The notes below the pieces were generated by a model, which saw only the letters and a list, made by a program, of their open reading frames with translations, was not told the origin of the DNA and did not search any database. Below are positions 41,099 through 50,334 of a DNA stretch of 64,000 nt, in pieces (within the stretch, counting starts at the first letter, position 1; each line of letters opens with the position of its first letter). A program made the position numbers and the translations under genes. The DNA comes from Hyphomicrobium album (GTDB lineage: Bacteria; Pseudomonadota; Alphaproteobacteria; Rhizobiales; Hyphomicrobiaceae). The DNA lies in assembly GCF_009708035.1 (NCBI RefSeq), contig NZ_WMBQ01000002.1, positions 1,201,074 to 1,265,073 of the forward strand, written 5' to 3'.

Positions 41099-41571
41099 GC
41101 GAGGCAACGCAGCCTTCGTGGCTCTCGCCGCGCACCCTACGCTGGGCGCTCATCGGCTCGCTGGCGCTCAACGTGCTGATCATCGGCGCTGTGGCCAGCT
41201 CCCTTTGCTTCGGCCGCTTCGGCGACCGGCCGCACGGCAAGGGCATGAAGGGCTCGGCGCTGTTTCACTTTGCCCGGACGCTGCCGCGCGAGCGGTCGGA
41301 CTTCATCCGCCAGAAAGTTGCCGACGCGCAGCCCAGCTTGGAAGCGGCGCGCAAAGGCATCCGCGACGCGCGCGCTGCGGTGCGCGACGTGCTGAGCGGC
41401 GAAGGGTTCGATCAGGCGAAGCTGAACGCGGCGCTCGACGGCCTCGTGCAGGCGCAGACCAACGAGGCGCGCGCCCGGACGACGCTGTTCGGCGACACTG
41501 TCGGGCAATTGACGCCGGAAGAGCGCCGCGCCCTGCACGACTGGCTGGATAAGAACCGCCAGATCCGCTAG
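41095..41571 (+). CDS. Periplasmic heavy-metal sensor-like protein (CnrX/CpxP type)
   Basis: A 158-residue protein anchored by one N-terminal helix (WALIGSLALNVLIIGAVASS) with a helical periplasmic domain: TLPRERSDFIRQKVADAQPS, ARKGIRDARAAVRDVLSGEG and a C-terminal LTPEERRALHDWL. This is the pattern of the periplasmic heavy-metal sensor family (CnrX/ZraP/Spy-like). Its start overlaps the preceding gene (ATGA). Together sigma factor, membrane protein and sensor form a plausible signal chain from periplasm to transcription. Confidence 0.75.
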   Translation: MSEATQPSWLSPRTLRWALIGSLALNVLIIGAVASSLCFGRFGDRPHGKGMKGSALFHFARTLPRERSDFIRQKVADAQPSLEAARKGIRDARAAVRDVLSGEGFDQAKLNAALDGLVQAQTNEARARTTLFGDTVGQLTPEERRALHDWLDKNRQIR

Positions 41572-41581
41572 CGGCGAATTC

Positions 41582-42661
41582 TCAGACGCCGACCGTTTGC
41601 TTCCACCGCTCGACGACCTGGCGTACGGCGAAGAAGTCGGGCTGCGCCGCGCGGTCGAGCACGGTCACGGCGCGCCAGCCGCCCCCCGGCGATTCAATTT
41701 CGAGCAGCGAGGTGCCATGCATCTCCAGCAGCGTGCGCGCGAGGCAGATGGCAAGCGAGCCGGCGCGCGGCACCGAAGCGGTCTGCTCGCCGGCGACGGT
41801 CAGAACAACCTCGACAAGCTCGCCGTCGGTGACGGCTAGGAGCCTAACTCGGCCTCCCGGAGCGGCGCGCATGACACCCTCGGCGAGGATGTTAGCGAGG
41901 ACCTGGCGCAGTGCGCGAGGCTCGGCAATGACCTCGACGTCGTCGGGCATGGCGAGCTCGAGATAGACGTCGCGGCTGGACGCTTTGCGCTCGACGAACG
42001 CCCAGGCCTCGGTGATCGCCTGGTCGAGCCGGCAGGCGATCCGCGTTTCGGTCGGAGGGGGGCCGGTGAGGAGGGCGGTCAGGGCGAGTGTGTCCTCGGC
42101 CGATTTCAGCAGATCGCTGGCACTGTCGCTGATGTGGCGCACGTACTCCTTGTAGCGCTCGTTGCCCATCGGGCCGAACATCTCCAACGCCATGACCTCG
42201 GTGAAGCCGATGACGGCGTTGAGAGGCGTGCGCAGCTCGTGATTGATGCGGGCCATCAGCTCGGCCCAGTCGTGCCGGGGGGCGGGGAGCGTCTGCGGGC
42301 GGCGATGGCGGGGAGCGTGGGCGGGCGGCTCGGAATCGTAGGCGGGAAACGGCGCGAGAGGTTGGGAGACCCCGCTATCTTTATGGAGTGACGTCACGGT
42401 GCCGGCGAGGTTGGCTCCCGCCCCGATCATTGCGAGGGTGATGCCCGTCATCAAGAGAACGGCGGCAAGGAAGCTGGTGGGGAGCAGCGGCGCCAGAACG
42501 CCGAGGCTGACGGCGGAGAGGGCGAGGAACAGCGCCGGCTGACCGCGCTGAGCAAAGCGGCGCGCGGAGGCGAGGAAAAATCTCGCAGCCTTCAGCCATG
42601 TCGCGACGGTGTCCGACACAGACGGGCGCGCGCGCAGGCAGGCGGACATGGTCCACGCCAT
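41582..42661 (-). CDS. Membrane histidine kinase-like protein with degenerate ATPase domain
   Basis: A 359-residue protein. Two or three hydrophobic helices (about residues 42-85) precede a HisKA dimerisation domain with H141 in MARINHELRTPLNAVIGFTE, close to PdhS/DivJ-type kinases. The ATPase domain that follows (LRQVLANILAEGVMRAAPGG onward) lacks the N-box Asn, the DxGxG motif and the GTGLGL lid; the last two are replaced by GEQTASVPRAGSLAICLA. It may be an inactive scaffold or a phosphotransfer protein. The ATG at 42661 follows GGGGGAAAAGA and is preferred over 42715. It is convergent with the metal-sensor gene. Confidence 0.8.
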   Translation of the reverse strand: MAWTMSACLRARPSVSDTVATWLKAARFFLASARRFAQRGQPALFLALSAVSLGVLAPLLPTSFLAAVLLMTGITLAMIGAGANLAGTVTSLHKDSGVSQPLAPFPAYDSEPPAHAPRHRRPQTLPAPRHDWAELMARINHELRTPLNAVIGFTEVMALEMFGPMGNERYKEYVRHISDSASDLLKSAEDTLALTALLTGPPPTETRIACRLDQAITEAWAFVERKASSRDVYLELAMPDDVEVIAEPRALRQVLANILAEGVMRAAPGGRVRLLAVTDGELVEVVLTVAGEQTASVPRAGSLAICLARTLLEMHGTSLLEIESPGGGWRAVTVLDRAAQPDFFAVRQVVERWKQTVGV

Positions 42662-42799
42662 TCTTTTCCCCCGAATTGTTCTTGAATGCCTTGCGGACCC
42701 GAGCGAATCCGCCACACCGAATCACCCAAATCAGTTCACACCATCGCGATTCGGCTGTCGAGTGTGAATAAGCCCTTCGGAACGATAAATTTTCCGAGG

Positions 42800-45448
42800 C
42801 TATGCCTCGAGCACACGCAAGACGATTTCTTGCACGTCCGGGGACAGCGATTTGGCGCGGGCGATGCGTTGTAGCGCCTTGCGCGCCTTGGCGCGGCGGC
42901 CGCTTTCCAGCGCTCGCCAAGATCGCAGCGTGCCGAGCATGCGGGCGGCGATCTGCGGGTTGATCTTGTCCAGCGCCAGCACCTGGTCGGTGAGGAAGGC
43001 ATAGCCGGCGCCGTCGGGGCGATTGAACTGCACGGGATTGGCGGCGGCAAAGGTGCCGACAACGGCCCGCACCTTGTTCGGAGCGGTCAGCGAGAACAGG
43101 GGGTGCTTGATGAGCGCCTTGACACGCGAAAGCGTGCCGGCGAGCGGCGACTGGGCCTGGGCGGCGAACCAGGTGTCGATGACGACGTTGTCCTTTTCCC
43201 AGGTCGCATAGAAGTCGTCGAGCGCCACTTTCGCTTCCGTGCCGCCCCGCCCGGCGAGCAGGAAGAGGGCATGCGCGCGGTCGGTCATGTTGGTCGCGGT
43301 GCCGTAGTGTTGTGCCAACCTGGCGACGTCGGTCGGCGTGCCGCGCGCCGCGAGCAAGGTGAGGGCGGCGTTGCGCAGGGCGCGGCGTCCGGCGCTTTCC
43401 GCATCGGGCGAGAATGGCCCGCGGTCGGCCATGTCGCGGTAGAGGTCTTCCAGCAGCGGCCCGAGCGTCTTGCCGACGAGCTTCATGAGCTGCCGGTGAG
43501 CGCGATGGACGAGGGCCGGATCGACGTTCTTGCCGATGATGCGGGCGATGTCGGACTGCGTCGGCAACTTGAGCAGCTCGGCGCGGTAGGCCGGCTCGAG
43601 CTTGTCGTCTTGGACCGCCGAGCCGAGCGCGCGCGCAAACCGCAGGCCCTGGTTCGTGCGCTTGCCGGTCGTCAGCGCCTTGACGCTTTCGACCAGCGTG
43701 CGCGCCGCGTAGGTGTTGGCGGCCTGCCAGCGGTTGAAGAGGTCGCTGTCGCTGGCCATCAGCAACTCGGCGTCCTCGTCGCTGAGGTCGAGCGTGACGT
43801 TGACCGGGGCGGAGAAACCGCGCAGCAGCGACGGCACCGGGCGCGAGGGTACGTCGGAGAAGCGGAAGGTCTGCTTGCGCTTGGTGAGCGAGACGACGCC
43901 ATCCTCGAGCGGCTTTCCGTCGAGCCGCAGATCGAGGTCGTGGCCGTTGGCTCCGAGCAGCCCGAGACGGATCGGGATGTGCATCGGCTTCTTGCTCGGC
44001 TGCCCCGGCGTCGGCGCTAGGATCTGCTCGACCTCGAGGTTAGCGACTTTCTTGTCCTTGTCGTAGCGCAGGTTGGCGATGAGCTCCGGCGTGCCCGCTT
44101 GCGAGTACCAGAGCTTGAATTGGGATAGGTCGACGCCGCTCGCGTCCTCAAAGCAGGTAACGAACTCGTCGACCGTCGCCGCGTCGCCGTCGTGGCGCTC
44201 GAAGTAGAGGTCCATACCTTGGCGGAAGCCGTCGCGGCCGAGAATGGTGGCGATCATGCGCACCAGCTCGGCGCCCTTCTCGTAGACGGTCGCCGTGTAG
44301 AAGTTGTTGATCTCGATGTAGCTCTCGGGCCGCACCGGATGCGCCAACGGACCCGCGTCCTCGGCGAATTGGTGCGTCTTCAACCCGCGCACGTCGATAA
44401 TGCGCTGCACCGTGGCGGAGCGCTCGTCGGCCGAGAACTCCTGGTCGCGATAAACGGTGAGCCCTTCCTTCAGGCAGAGCTGGAACCAGTCGCGGCAGGT
44501 GATGCGGTTGCCGGTCCAGTTGTGGAAGTACTCGTGCGCGACGACGCTTTCGATCGCCTCGAAGATGGCGTCGGTCGCGGTCTCGGGCGAAGCGAGGATG
44601 AGGCGGTCGTTGAAAATGTTGAGCCCCTTGTTCTCCATCGCGCCCATGTTGAAGTCGGAGACGGCGACGATGTTGAACACGTCGAGGTCGTACTCGCGCC
44701 CAAACCGCTCCTCGTCCCACTTCATCGAGCGCTTGAGGGAGTCCATCGCCCAGGCGGCGCGCGCTTCCTTGCCGTGCTCGACGTAGATGGCGAGATCGAC
44801 GTTGCGGCCCGACATGGTGCGGAACGTCGAGCTGATCGGCGCGAGGTTACCGCCGACGATGGCGAACAGGTAGCAGGGCTTGGGGTGCGGGTCGCGCCAG
44901 ATGGCGTAGTGGCGGCTGCCGCCGGGAAGCGTGCCGCGCTCCAGCAGGTTGCCGTTGGCCAGCAGGATGGGCGCCGCGGCGATGTCGGCTTCGAGCCGCA
45001 CGGTGTAGGTCGCGAGCACGTCGGGGCGGTCGAGGAAATACGTGATGCGGCGGAATCCCTCGGCCTCGCACTGGCTGCAGTAGACCTTGTTGGAGCGGTA
45101 GATGCCCTGCAGCGCCTTGTTCGCCTCGGGATTGACGAACGTCGTGATGTCGAGCGTGAACGGCCCGCTTGGAGTCTTGGTCAGCGTCAGGGTCGTGTCG
45201 GTGAGCTTGTAGTCCTTTTTCGCCAGCGGCCGCCCGTCGATGGCGATCGAGGCCAGCTCCAGGTGCTCGCCGTCGAGGCGCAGCGGCTCGCGGCGGCCGA
45301 CCGCCTTCGGGTTGGCACGGACCGCGAGCTTGGAGTGCACGCGCGTGCGGGTCGGCTCGAGCGAGATGTCGAGGTTGACGCGATCGATGAGGTAGGCCGG
45401 TGGACGGTAGTCCTTGAGATGGACCGGCCGGGCAGTTTCGAGTTTCAT
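42800..45448 (-). CDS. pepN: Aminopeptidase N (PepN), M1 family
   Basis: An 882-residue zinc aminopeptidase that removes N-terminal residues from peptides in the cytoplasm. The substrate-anchoring motif GAMENKGLNIF and the zinc site HEYFHNWTGNR (HExxH, with the third ligand in the following LKEGLTVYRDQEF) are intact. The opening segment YLIDRVNLDISLEPTRTRVH and the C-terminal helical domain match the E. coli-type PepN, and length is normal. The gene is alone, with about 150 bp on each side. Confidence 0.96.
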   Translation of the reverse strand: MKLETARPVHLKDYRPPAYLIDRVNLDISLEPTRTRVHSKLAVRANPKAVGRREPLRLDGEHLELASIAIDGRPLAKKDYKLTDTTLTLTKTPSGPFTLDITTFVNPEANKALQGIYRSNKVYCSQCEAEGFRRITYFLDRPDVLATYTVRLEADIAAAPILLANGNLLERGTLPGGSRHYAIWRDPHPKPCYLFAIVGGNLAPISSTFRTMSGRNVDLAIYVEHGKEARAAWAMDSLKRSMKWDEERFGREYDLDVFNIVAVSDFNMGAMENKGLNIFNDRLILASPETATDAIFEAIESVVAHEYFHNWTGNRITCRDWFQLCLKEGLTVYRDQEFSADERSATVQRIIDVRGLKTHQFAEDAGPLAHPVRPESYIEINNFYTATVYEKGAELVRMIATILGRDGFRQGMDLYFERHDGDAATVDEFVTCFEDASGVDLSQFKLWYSQAGTPELIANLRYDKDKKVANLEVEQILAPTPGQPSKKPMHIPIRLGLLGANGHDLDLRLDGKPLEDGVVSLTKRKQTFRFSDVPSRPVPSLLRGFSAPVNVTLDLSDEDAELLMASDSDLFNRWQAANTYAARTLVESVKALTTGKRTNQGLRFARALGSAVQDDKLEPAYRAELLKLPTQSDIARIIGKNVDPALVHRAHRQLMKLVGKTLGPLLEDLYRDMADRGPFSPDAESAGRRALRNAALTLLAARGTPTDVARLAQHYGTATNMTDRAHALFLLAGRGGTEAKVALDDFYATWEKDNVVIDTWFAAQAQSPLAGTLSRVKALIKHPLFSLTAPNKVRAVVGTFAAANPVQFNRPDGAGYAFLTDQVLALDKINPQIAARMLGTLRSWRALESGRRAKARKALQRIARAKSLSPDVQEIVLRVLEA

Positions 45449-45604
45449 AGCCTCACCGTAGCGCCGGCCTTCGGCATTGCGAGGGCCGCAAGAATAGGTC
45501 GGTGAAGACTATATGGGGCTTTGCCTTAGCACGGCATAACCGCGGCCCCAGGCAGCGGCTGAATGTCCCGAGTTAACAGCCGTTTACGACCGACGCCGCC
45601 GCGG

Positions 45605-45979
45605 TCAACGCTCGCCCGAGCGGGCGGCGGCCTTGATGGTCTTGCAAAGAAGGTGCGGCGATATGGGTTTCGACAGCACGAGCTGGTGATTGTCGCGGCG
45701 CACGAGGACGCGCGGATACCCGGTCAGTACAACGAAAGGGATGTGCCGCGTCTCGAGTGCGCCTTGCAACTCCTCGCTGGTCTTGTCGGCGAGCGCGTAG
45801 TCGAGCAACGCCACATCGACCGCCTGGCTCGCGACGACGTCCATTGCCTCGGACGCCGAGCCCACGGGGCCGACGATCTCCGCACCGGCTTCCGCCAGGC
45901 GATCGCAATAGTCGAGGGCTTCGAGCGGCTCGTCCTCGACCACGAGTACTTTCCAGCCGTGTAAATCATCCGACTCCAT
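45605..45979 (-). CDS. Single-domain response regulator (FAT GUY-like)
   Basis: A 124-residue stand-alone receiver. The acidic pocket is VVEDEP, the phospho-acceptor is D60 in ALLDYALAD, and the conserved Lys is in LSKPIS. The Thr region reads IPFVVLTGYPR, close to the PFxFxTGY motif of FAT GUY receivers, several of which (such as SdrG) act in the alphaproteobacterial general stress response. An exact EcfG promoter motif (46011-46036) lies 31 bases upstream. The ATG at 45979 has GGAG at eight bases; the frame is open to 46012. There is no output domain, so it must act through a protein partner. Confidence 0.85.
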   Translation of the reverse strand: MESDDLHGWKVLVVEDEPLEALDYCDRLAEAGAEIVGPVGSASEAMDVVASQAVDVALLDYALADKTSEELQGALETRHIPFVVLTGYPRVLVRRDNHQLVLSKPISPHLLCKTIKAAARSGER

Positions 45980-46010
45980 TGCCGGCACTCCTTTACGCAT
46001 TTGCCGAGGC

Positions 46011-46036
46011 AACGGGGGCCAATGCGTAATCGTTCC
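46011..46036 (-). promoter_or_regulatory. EcfG-type stress promoter before the single-domain regulator
   Basis: On the minus strand GGAAC (46032-46036), a 17-bp spacer, then CGTT (46011-46014). It is back to back with a second EcfG motif at 46093-46117 on the plus strand. Confidence 0.75.
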
Positions 46037-46092
46037 GGATCAACGGAGTGCAGCTCCCACCCTTGGCGCGGCTCGGTTCACGCGCAGGGGCT

Positions 46093-46117
46093 GGAACGGG
46101 GGGAAACGTCCGGCGTT
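46093..46117 (+). promoter_or_regulatory. EcfG-type stress promoter before the membrane GTPase
   Basis: GGAAC (46093-46097), a 16-bp spacer, then CGTT (46114-46117), 99 bases before the GTPase ATG. Exact consensus. Confidence 0.7.
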
Positions 46118-46216
46118 TCAGTTATACTGTTTTCCGCCTAACCTCCCGCTATGCGCGCACGACATGACCGCCTGCCCGCGGACATCGGCGGGTGAGCGAC
46201 GACAAGGGGAAGAGCC

Positions 46217-47752
46217 GTGGCCGTAAAGGGCAAAGCAATTCTCTATCTGCGCGGCGCCATGATCTTCCTGGCGCTGCTGCTGCCGATGATCTCGCTGATG
46301 CCGCTCGGCTGGCTGTGGCTGTGGCAGCGCGGCTATGCGCTCTATTGGTTGGCGGGCGCCTTCTCGCTGGCGATCATCGGTTATGTCGCGCAGGTCATCA
46401 CGCTGCGCCGGACGTTGCGCGAAACGCCGGAGCCCGCGCTGGACACCGTCGCCGACAAGGTGGAGGCCGATCCGTCGTGGACGGCGCGGGAGCAGGCGGC
46501 GTGGACAGCCGTCGAGGCGATCGCCGCCAACGTGCGTCCCGCCGAGCTGACCGACCGCGACCGCGTCTTGAACCTCGGCATGCGCACCATCGAAGCGGTG
46601 GCACGGCAAATTCATCCGCAGGACCGCAACCCGCTGTGGAAGTTCACGATCCCCGAGGCGCTGGCGCTCATCGAGCGGGTGAGCGCCGACATGCGCCCGT
46701 TCGTCTCCGACAATATCCCGCTCGGCGACCAGCTGACCGTCGGACAGGTGCTGAAGATCTATGGCTGGCGCTCGGCCATCGGCTTCGCGGAAAAGGCGTA
46801 TGACATTTGGCGGCTGATCCGCCTGGTCAATCCGGTCACCGCCGCCGCGCAGGAGGCGCGCGAGCAGATCACCAAGCATCTCTATGCCAACGTGCGCGAT
46901 CAGCTCGCGCGGCAGCTGGCGCGCGCCTACGTGCGCGAGGTCGGCCGCGCCGCGATCGATCTCTACGGCGGCAGGCTGCGGGTGACGCAGGCGGAGCTTG
47001 CCGGTCACGTCAGCGCCTCGACGCAGCGCGACCGCGGTCAGGCGACCGGACGGGCGGAGCCGCTGCGCATTCTCATTGCCGGGCAGGCGGGAGCCGGCAA
47101 GTCGAGCCTCGTCAATGCGCTGTCGAAAGAGGTGCGCGCCGTGGTCGATGCGCCGGGCGGCACGCGCGACTTCCAGCCCTACGAGGTCGAGCTGGAGGGC
47201 CTGTCCGGCTCGATGGTGATCGACAGTCCGCGCATCGGGGCGAGCAACAAGGAGCAGAAGGCGTTCGCCGCCAAGGCCAACGACAGCGACCTGATCGTCT
47301 GGGCGCTCGCCGCCGACAAGTCGGATGCGCGCATCGATCTTGTCGCCATCACCGGCATCCGCAATCACTTCGCCAAGCGCCCGCACCGCCGCCAGCCGCC
47401 GATCATCGTCGCCCTGACGCACATCGACAAGCTGACGCAAGCCGCGCACGGCGCCATCGACTTCGACGATCCCGCCATAGTCGAGCTCGTGCGCACAGTC
47501 GCCGAGGGGCTCGGCATCCCGAAGAACGACGTCGTGCCGGTGAGCCTGGCGCCCGGCCGCGTGCCGACGAACACCGAGCAGCTCTCGGCGCGCATTGCCG
47601 CGCGGGTGCCCGACGCACGGCAGGCGCAGCTGCTCAGGTTGATGGAAGATGCGGCACCGCGGTGGAGCGCGCGGCGTCTGCTCGGTCAGGCAGGCAACGC
47701 CGCGTGGTCGGCGGCGAAGTCGGTATCGCCAGCCAATATTCTGAAGCGCTGA
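46217..47752 (+). CDS. Membrane-anchored Era/YfjP-like GTPase
   Basis: A 511-residue protein with two N-terminal membrane helices (AMIFLALLLPMISLMPLGWL and a second near residues 40-58), a helical middle domain, and a C-terminal G domain with the P-loop GQAGAGKSSLVNAL (about residues 290-303), switch GGTRDF, a modified G3 (VIDSPRIG) and G4-like LTHIDKL in place of NKxD. This resembles the Era-like GTPases linked to membrane stress (YfjP/DUF697-type). An EcfG promoter motif upstream suggests stress induction. It is convergent with the AI-2E transporter gene with no gap. Confidence 0.82.
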   Translation: MAVKGKAILYLRGAMIFLALLLPMISLMPLGWLWLWQRGYALYWLAGAFSLAIIGYVAQVITLRRTLRETPEPALDTVADKVEADPSWTAREQAAWTAVEAIAANVRPAELTDRDRVLNLGMRTIEAVARQIHPQDRNPLWKFTIPEALALIERVSADMRPFVSDNIPLGDQLTVGQVLKIYGWRSAIGFAEKAYDIWRLIRLVNPVTAAAQEAREQITKHLYANVRDQLARQLARAYVREVGRAAIDLYGGRLRVTQAELAGHVSASTQRDRGQATGRAEPLRILIAGQAGAGKSSLVNALSKEVRAVVDAPGGTRDFQPYEVELEGLSGSMVIDSPRIGASNKEQKAFAAKANDSDLIVWALAADKSDARIDLVAITGIRNHFAKRPHRRQPPIIVALTHIDKLTQAAHGAIDFDDPAIVELVRTVAEGLGIPKNDVVPVSLAPGRVPTNTEQLSARIAARVPDARQAQLLRLMEDAAPRWSARRLLGQAGNAAWSAAKSVSPANILKR

Positions 47753-49858
47753 TCAGGAGGCCGCGCGCACCACGACGGCGTCACGCGAATGGCCGGTCGT
47801 CTCCTCGTCGGCCGGCGTGCTCGCCGCCTTGAGAGTGAACGTGACGGCCTCGCGCAGCGTGTGCGCCCTGGCATCGACGGGAATGCTGTCGAGGATAATC
47901 TTGTCCTGACTGTCCTCGGGATCGAGCTTCCAGAAGCAGCCGAGCAGCAGCGCGTTGGGCGCGGACCGTTTCAGCCGGCGGACGAGGAAGCGGGCGTGGG
48001 CGCTCTTCTCGCGCACGTGCAACGCCGAAATGCAGATGAGGCGGATGCCCTTGACGTCCTCGGCCGACAGCGCGCCGTGGCGCAGGTGGTCGACGTCAAC
48101 GACCTTGACGCTCAAGCCGCATTTGCTGACGAGCTGCGCGAATACCATCGCTGCCGTCTCGTCGAGCGCCGTGCGGCTGGCGACGCAGAGGATCGCATTC
48201 TCGTTGCGCCAGGCGGGATCGATGGCCCCGCCTCCGACGGTGCACAGGTCGAGCGCCAGCTCCTCCTCCTCTTCTTCCTTGTCTTTTTCCTTTTCCTCGG
48301 CGCGGCGGCGGGCCGTGTCCTTGCGCCGCCGGTCGGCATCGGTGTCGGCGACATCGGGCCCAAGCTCGGCGTCTTCCTCGCTCGCTTCCTCGATGACGCT
48401 CTTCTGGGGCTTGGGCACCTTCTTTGGGGTGAGGTCGTAGTCCTCGAGCGTATCGATGACGACGTCGGCGGTGTTGCGGATGTCGATGAGACGTTCGGGT
48501 TCGAGCGTGCCGCGGTCGGCGTCCGCCTGGGCGAGGCGCAGGGCCTCGATGACGACGTCGTCGTAGTAGTCGACCAGCGGCTCCGACTTGATGAACGTCT
48601 CGGCCTGCTCGACCGCCTCGGCGGGATCGCCGGCGAGCATGCGCTGGTAAAAGCGTTCGGCGGGTGACAGGGGCGGCTTGTCGCCGAGCAGCACGTTGAG
48701 GAACTCCAAACGCTCGACGTGATGGCCGAGCACCACCAGAACCACGGTCAGCGGGATAGCGAGTAAGAGGCCGATCGGTCCCCACAGCAGCGTCCAGAAG
48801 GCGGCCGACAGCACGATGGCGAGCGGCGACAGGCCCGTGCGCTGACCCTGCACGACCGGCTCGATGACGTTGCCCATGATCGGCTCGCTGACGACGTAGA
48901 GCGCCAGCGTCATCAGGAACATGCTCCAGCCCGGATCGACGGCGGCGGCGAGAATGAGGGGACAGGCGGCAGCGATGAACGAGCCGAGGAACGGCACGAA
49001 CCGCATCAGTGTCGCCAGCACGCCCCACAGCACCGGGCTCGGCACGCCGATCAACCACAGGCCCAAGGCGATGAACATGCCGAAGCCGATGTTGATGAGG
49101 GTAAGGGTGAGGAAGTAGCGGCCGAGCCGTTTGCCGGCGTCGTCCATGGCGGTGGTCGACTTCTCGAGGTCGTTCGATCCGAGAAGCCGTATGGCGCGGT
49201 CGCGCACATCTTCGCGCTGGAGCAGCAGGAAGAGTACGAACAAAAGTACGAGGCCTGCGGTAGCCAATGGCGCCAGGACGACCCCGATGATGCCTTGCAG
49301 CTGGTCAATCGCGGTCGGAGCCGGGGTGCGCACTTCGACCGGGACTGGGCGCCGCTCCCCGGTAGCTGGGCTCAGCCTCTCGGGCGCCACCGGGGCCATC
49401 GTCTGCGGGGCAGCCGCCGGAGTCTTCGGCGACTCCAGCTCCTCCTGTAGCTGCTTGAGCGTCTCGCTTGCCTGCTGGATGGCGCCGCCGCTACCCGCAG
49501 TAACGTCCTTCAGGGACTTGACCTTGTCGCGCAGCGTCGCCTGGTAACGCGGCAGCTCCTCGACGAGATCGCCGACCTGCTGCGTGATGACGGTGCCGAC
49601 ACCGAAGATGATGGCGAAGGCGATGCCCACGACGACGAACACCGACGCGGTGTTGCCGATGCCGGTACGGCGTAGCATGCGGACCGGCGGCGCCAAGACG
49701 AATGCCAGGATGACCGCAAGCGCCAGCGGCACCAAGACGACCTGCCCGATGTATAGCGCGATGACGATGAGAAAGCCGATGACGGTCATCTCGTAAACCG
49801 AGGCCGGCATCGTCGGCCCGCTCACCGAACCGGTCGTAGCTAGTCGTTGAGCCGCCAT
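47753..49858 (-). CDS. AI-2E family transporter with C-terminal cytosolic extension
   Basis: A 701-residue protein. The first 350 residues carry the eight or so helices of the AI-2E exporter family (PF01594), with the family segments LALYVVSEPIMGNVIEPVVQ and GIPSPVLWGVLATLMRF-like sequence. The C-terminal half is cytosolic: a helical part, a run of Lys/Glu/Asp (DKEEEEEE), and an alpha/beta domain (ILCVASRTALDETAAMVFAQ, VVDVDHLRHG, LLLGCFWKLD) that resembles a B12-binding-like or receiver-like fold without the B12 histidine motif. The transported substrate is unknown. Likely last gene of an operon starting at 50893. Confidence 0.85.
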   Translation of the reverse strand: MAAQRLATTGSVSGPTMPASVYEMTVIGFLIVIALYIGQVVLVPLALAVILAFVLAPPVRMLRRTGIGNTASVFVVVGIAFAIIFGVGTVITQQVGDLVEELPRYQATLRDKVKSLKDVTAGSGGAIQQASETLKQLQEELESPKTPAAAPQTMAPVAPERLSPATGERRPVPVEVRTPAPTAIDQLQGIIGVVLAPLATAGLVLLFVLFLLLQREDVRDRAIRLLGSNDLEKSTTAMDDAGKRLGRYFLTLTLINIGFGMFIALGLWLIGVPSPVLWGVLATLMRFVPFLGSFIAAACPLILAAAVDPGWSMFLMTLALYVVSEPIMGNVIEPVVQGQRTGLSPLAIVLSAAFWTLLWGPIGLLLAIPLTVVLVVLGHHVERLEFLNVLLGDKPPLSPAERFYQRMLAGDPAEAVEQAETFIKSEPLVDYYDDVVIEALRLAQADADRGTLEPERLIDIRNTADVVIDTLEDYDLTPKKVPKPQKSVIEEASEEDAELGPDVADTDADRRRKDTARRRAEEKEKDKEEEEEELALDLCTVGGGAIDPAWRNENAILCVASRTALDETAAMVFAQLVSKCGLSVKVVDVDHLRHGALSAEDVKGIRLICISALHVREKSAHARFLVRRLKRSAPNALLLGCFWKLDPEDSQDKIILDSIPVDARAHTLREAVTFTLKAASTPADEETTGHSRDAVVVRAAS

Positions 49859-49911
49859 GTGGCACCCCTGGGCGAAGGCCCGCCGCGCGGGCCGTGTCGA
49901 ATTAAAAGTCG

Positions 49912-50319
49912 TCAGCGCCGCAAGCGTCGCGCCGCACCGAGCCCGAACAGGAACGCGGTGCCCACGACCTGCAGCGCTCCGAAGTAGTCGACCGCCTGCT
50001 TAGCCTCCTCATCGACGGCGGCAACGGCCGTCGATACGGAAGAGCCCTTGTTGCGCCGGCGCGCCTCGGCCTTGTCGATGATCACCGGCACGGACATGCT
50101 GATCAGGCCGGCGAGAACGCAGCCGCCCGCAATGATGCCGATGGCGGCGAGCGGCCCGAAGCGCGGCTCGGCCACCATGTACGCCGCGATGATGGCGAGC
50201 ACCATCGCGGCGACCAGGAACACGCCGGAAATCGCCATCCACGTCAGGCGGCGCGAGACGTTCTCGAGCGCGCTGTGCGTGGCGCGGCTGGCAGCGTAGA
50301 GAACTGCATCCCCAATCAT
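49912..50319 (-). CDS. Small membrane protein, phage-holin-superfamily/DUF1469-like
   Basis: A 135-residue protein with two long hydrophobic helices (AISGVFLVAAMVLAIIAAYM and LAAIGIIAGGCVLAGLISMS) and a third near the C-terminus (VVGTAFLFGLGAA), with a charged loop between. Such proteins (Phage_holin_3_6/DUF1469-like) often lie beside DUF883 genes, as here, in stress-induced envelope clusters. GGAGGGG precedes the ATG. Part of the operon 50893 to 47753 driven by an EcfG motif. Confidence 0.7.
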   Translation of the reverse strand: MIGDAVLYAASRATHSALENVSRRLTWMAISGVFLVAAMVLAIIAAYMVAEPRFGPLAAIGIIAGGCVLAGLISMSVPVIIDKAEARRRNKGSSVSTAVAAVDEEAKQAVDYFGALQVVGTAFLFGLGAARRLRR

Positions 50320-50334
50320 GCTCCCCTCCAGGGC

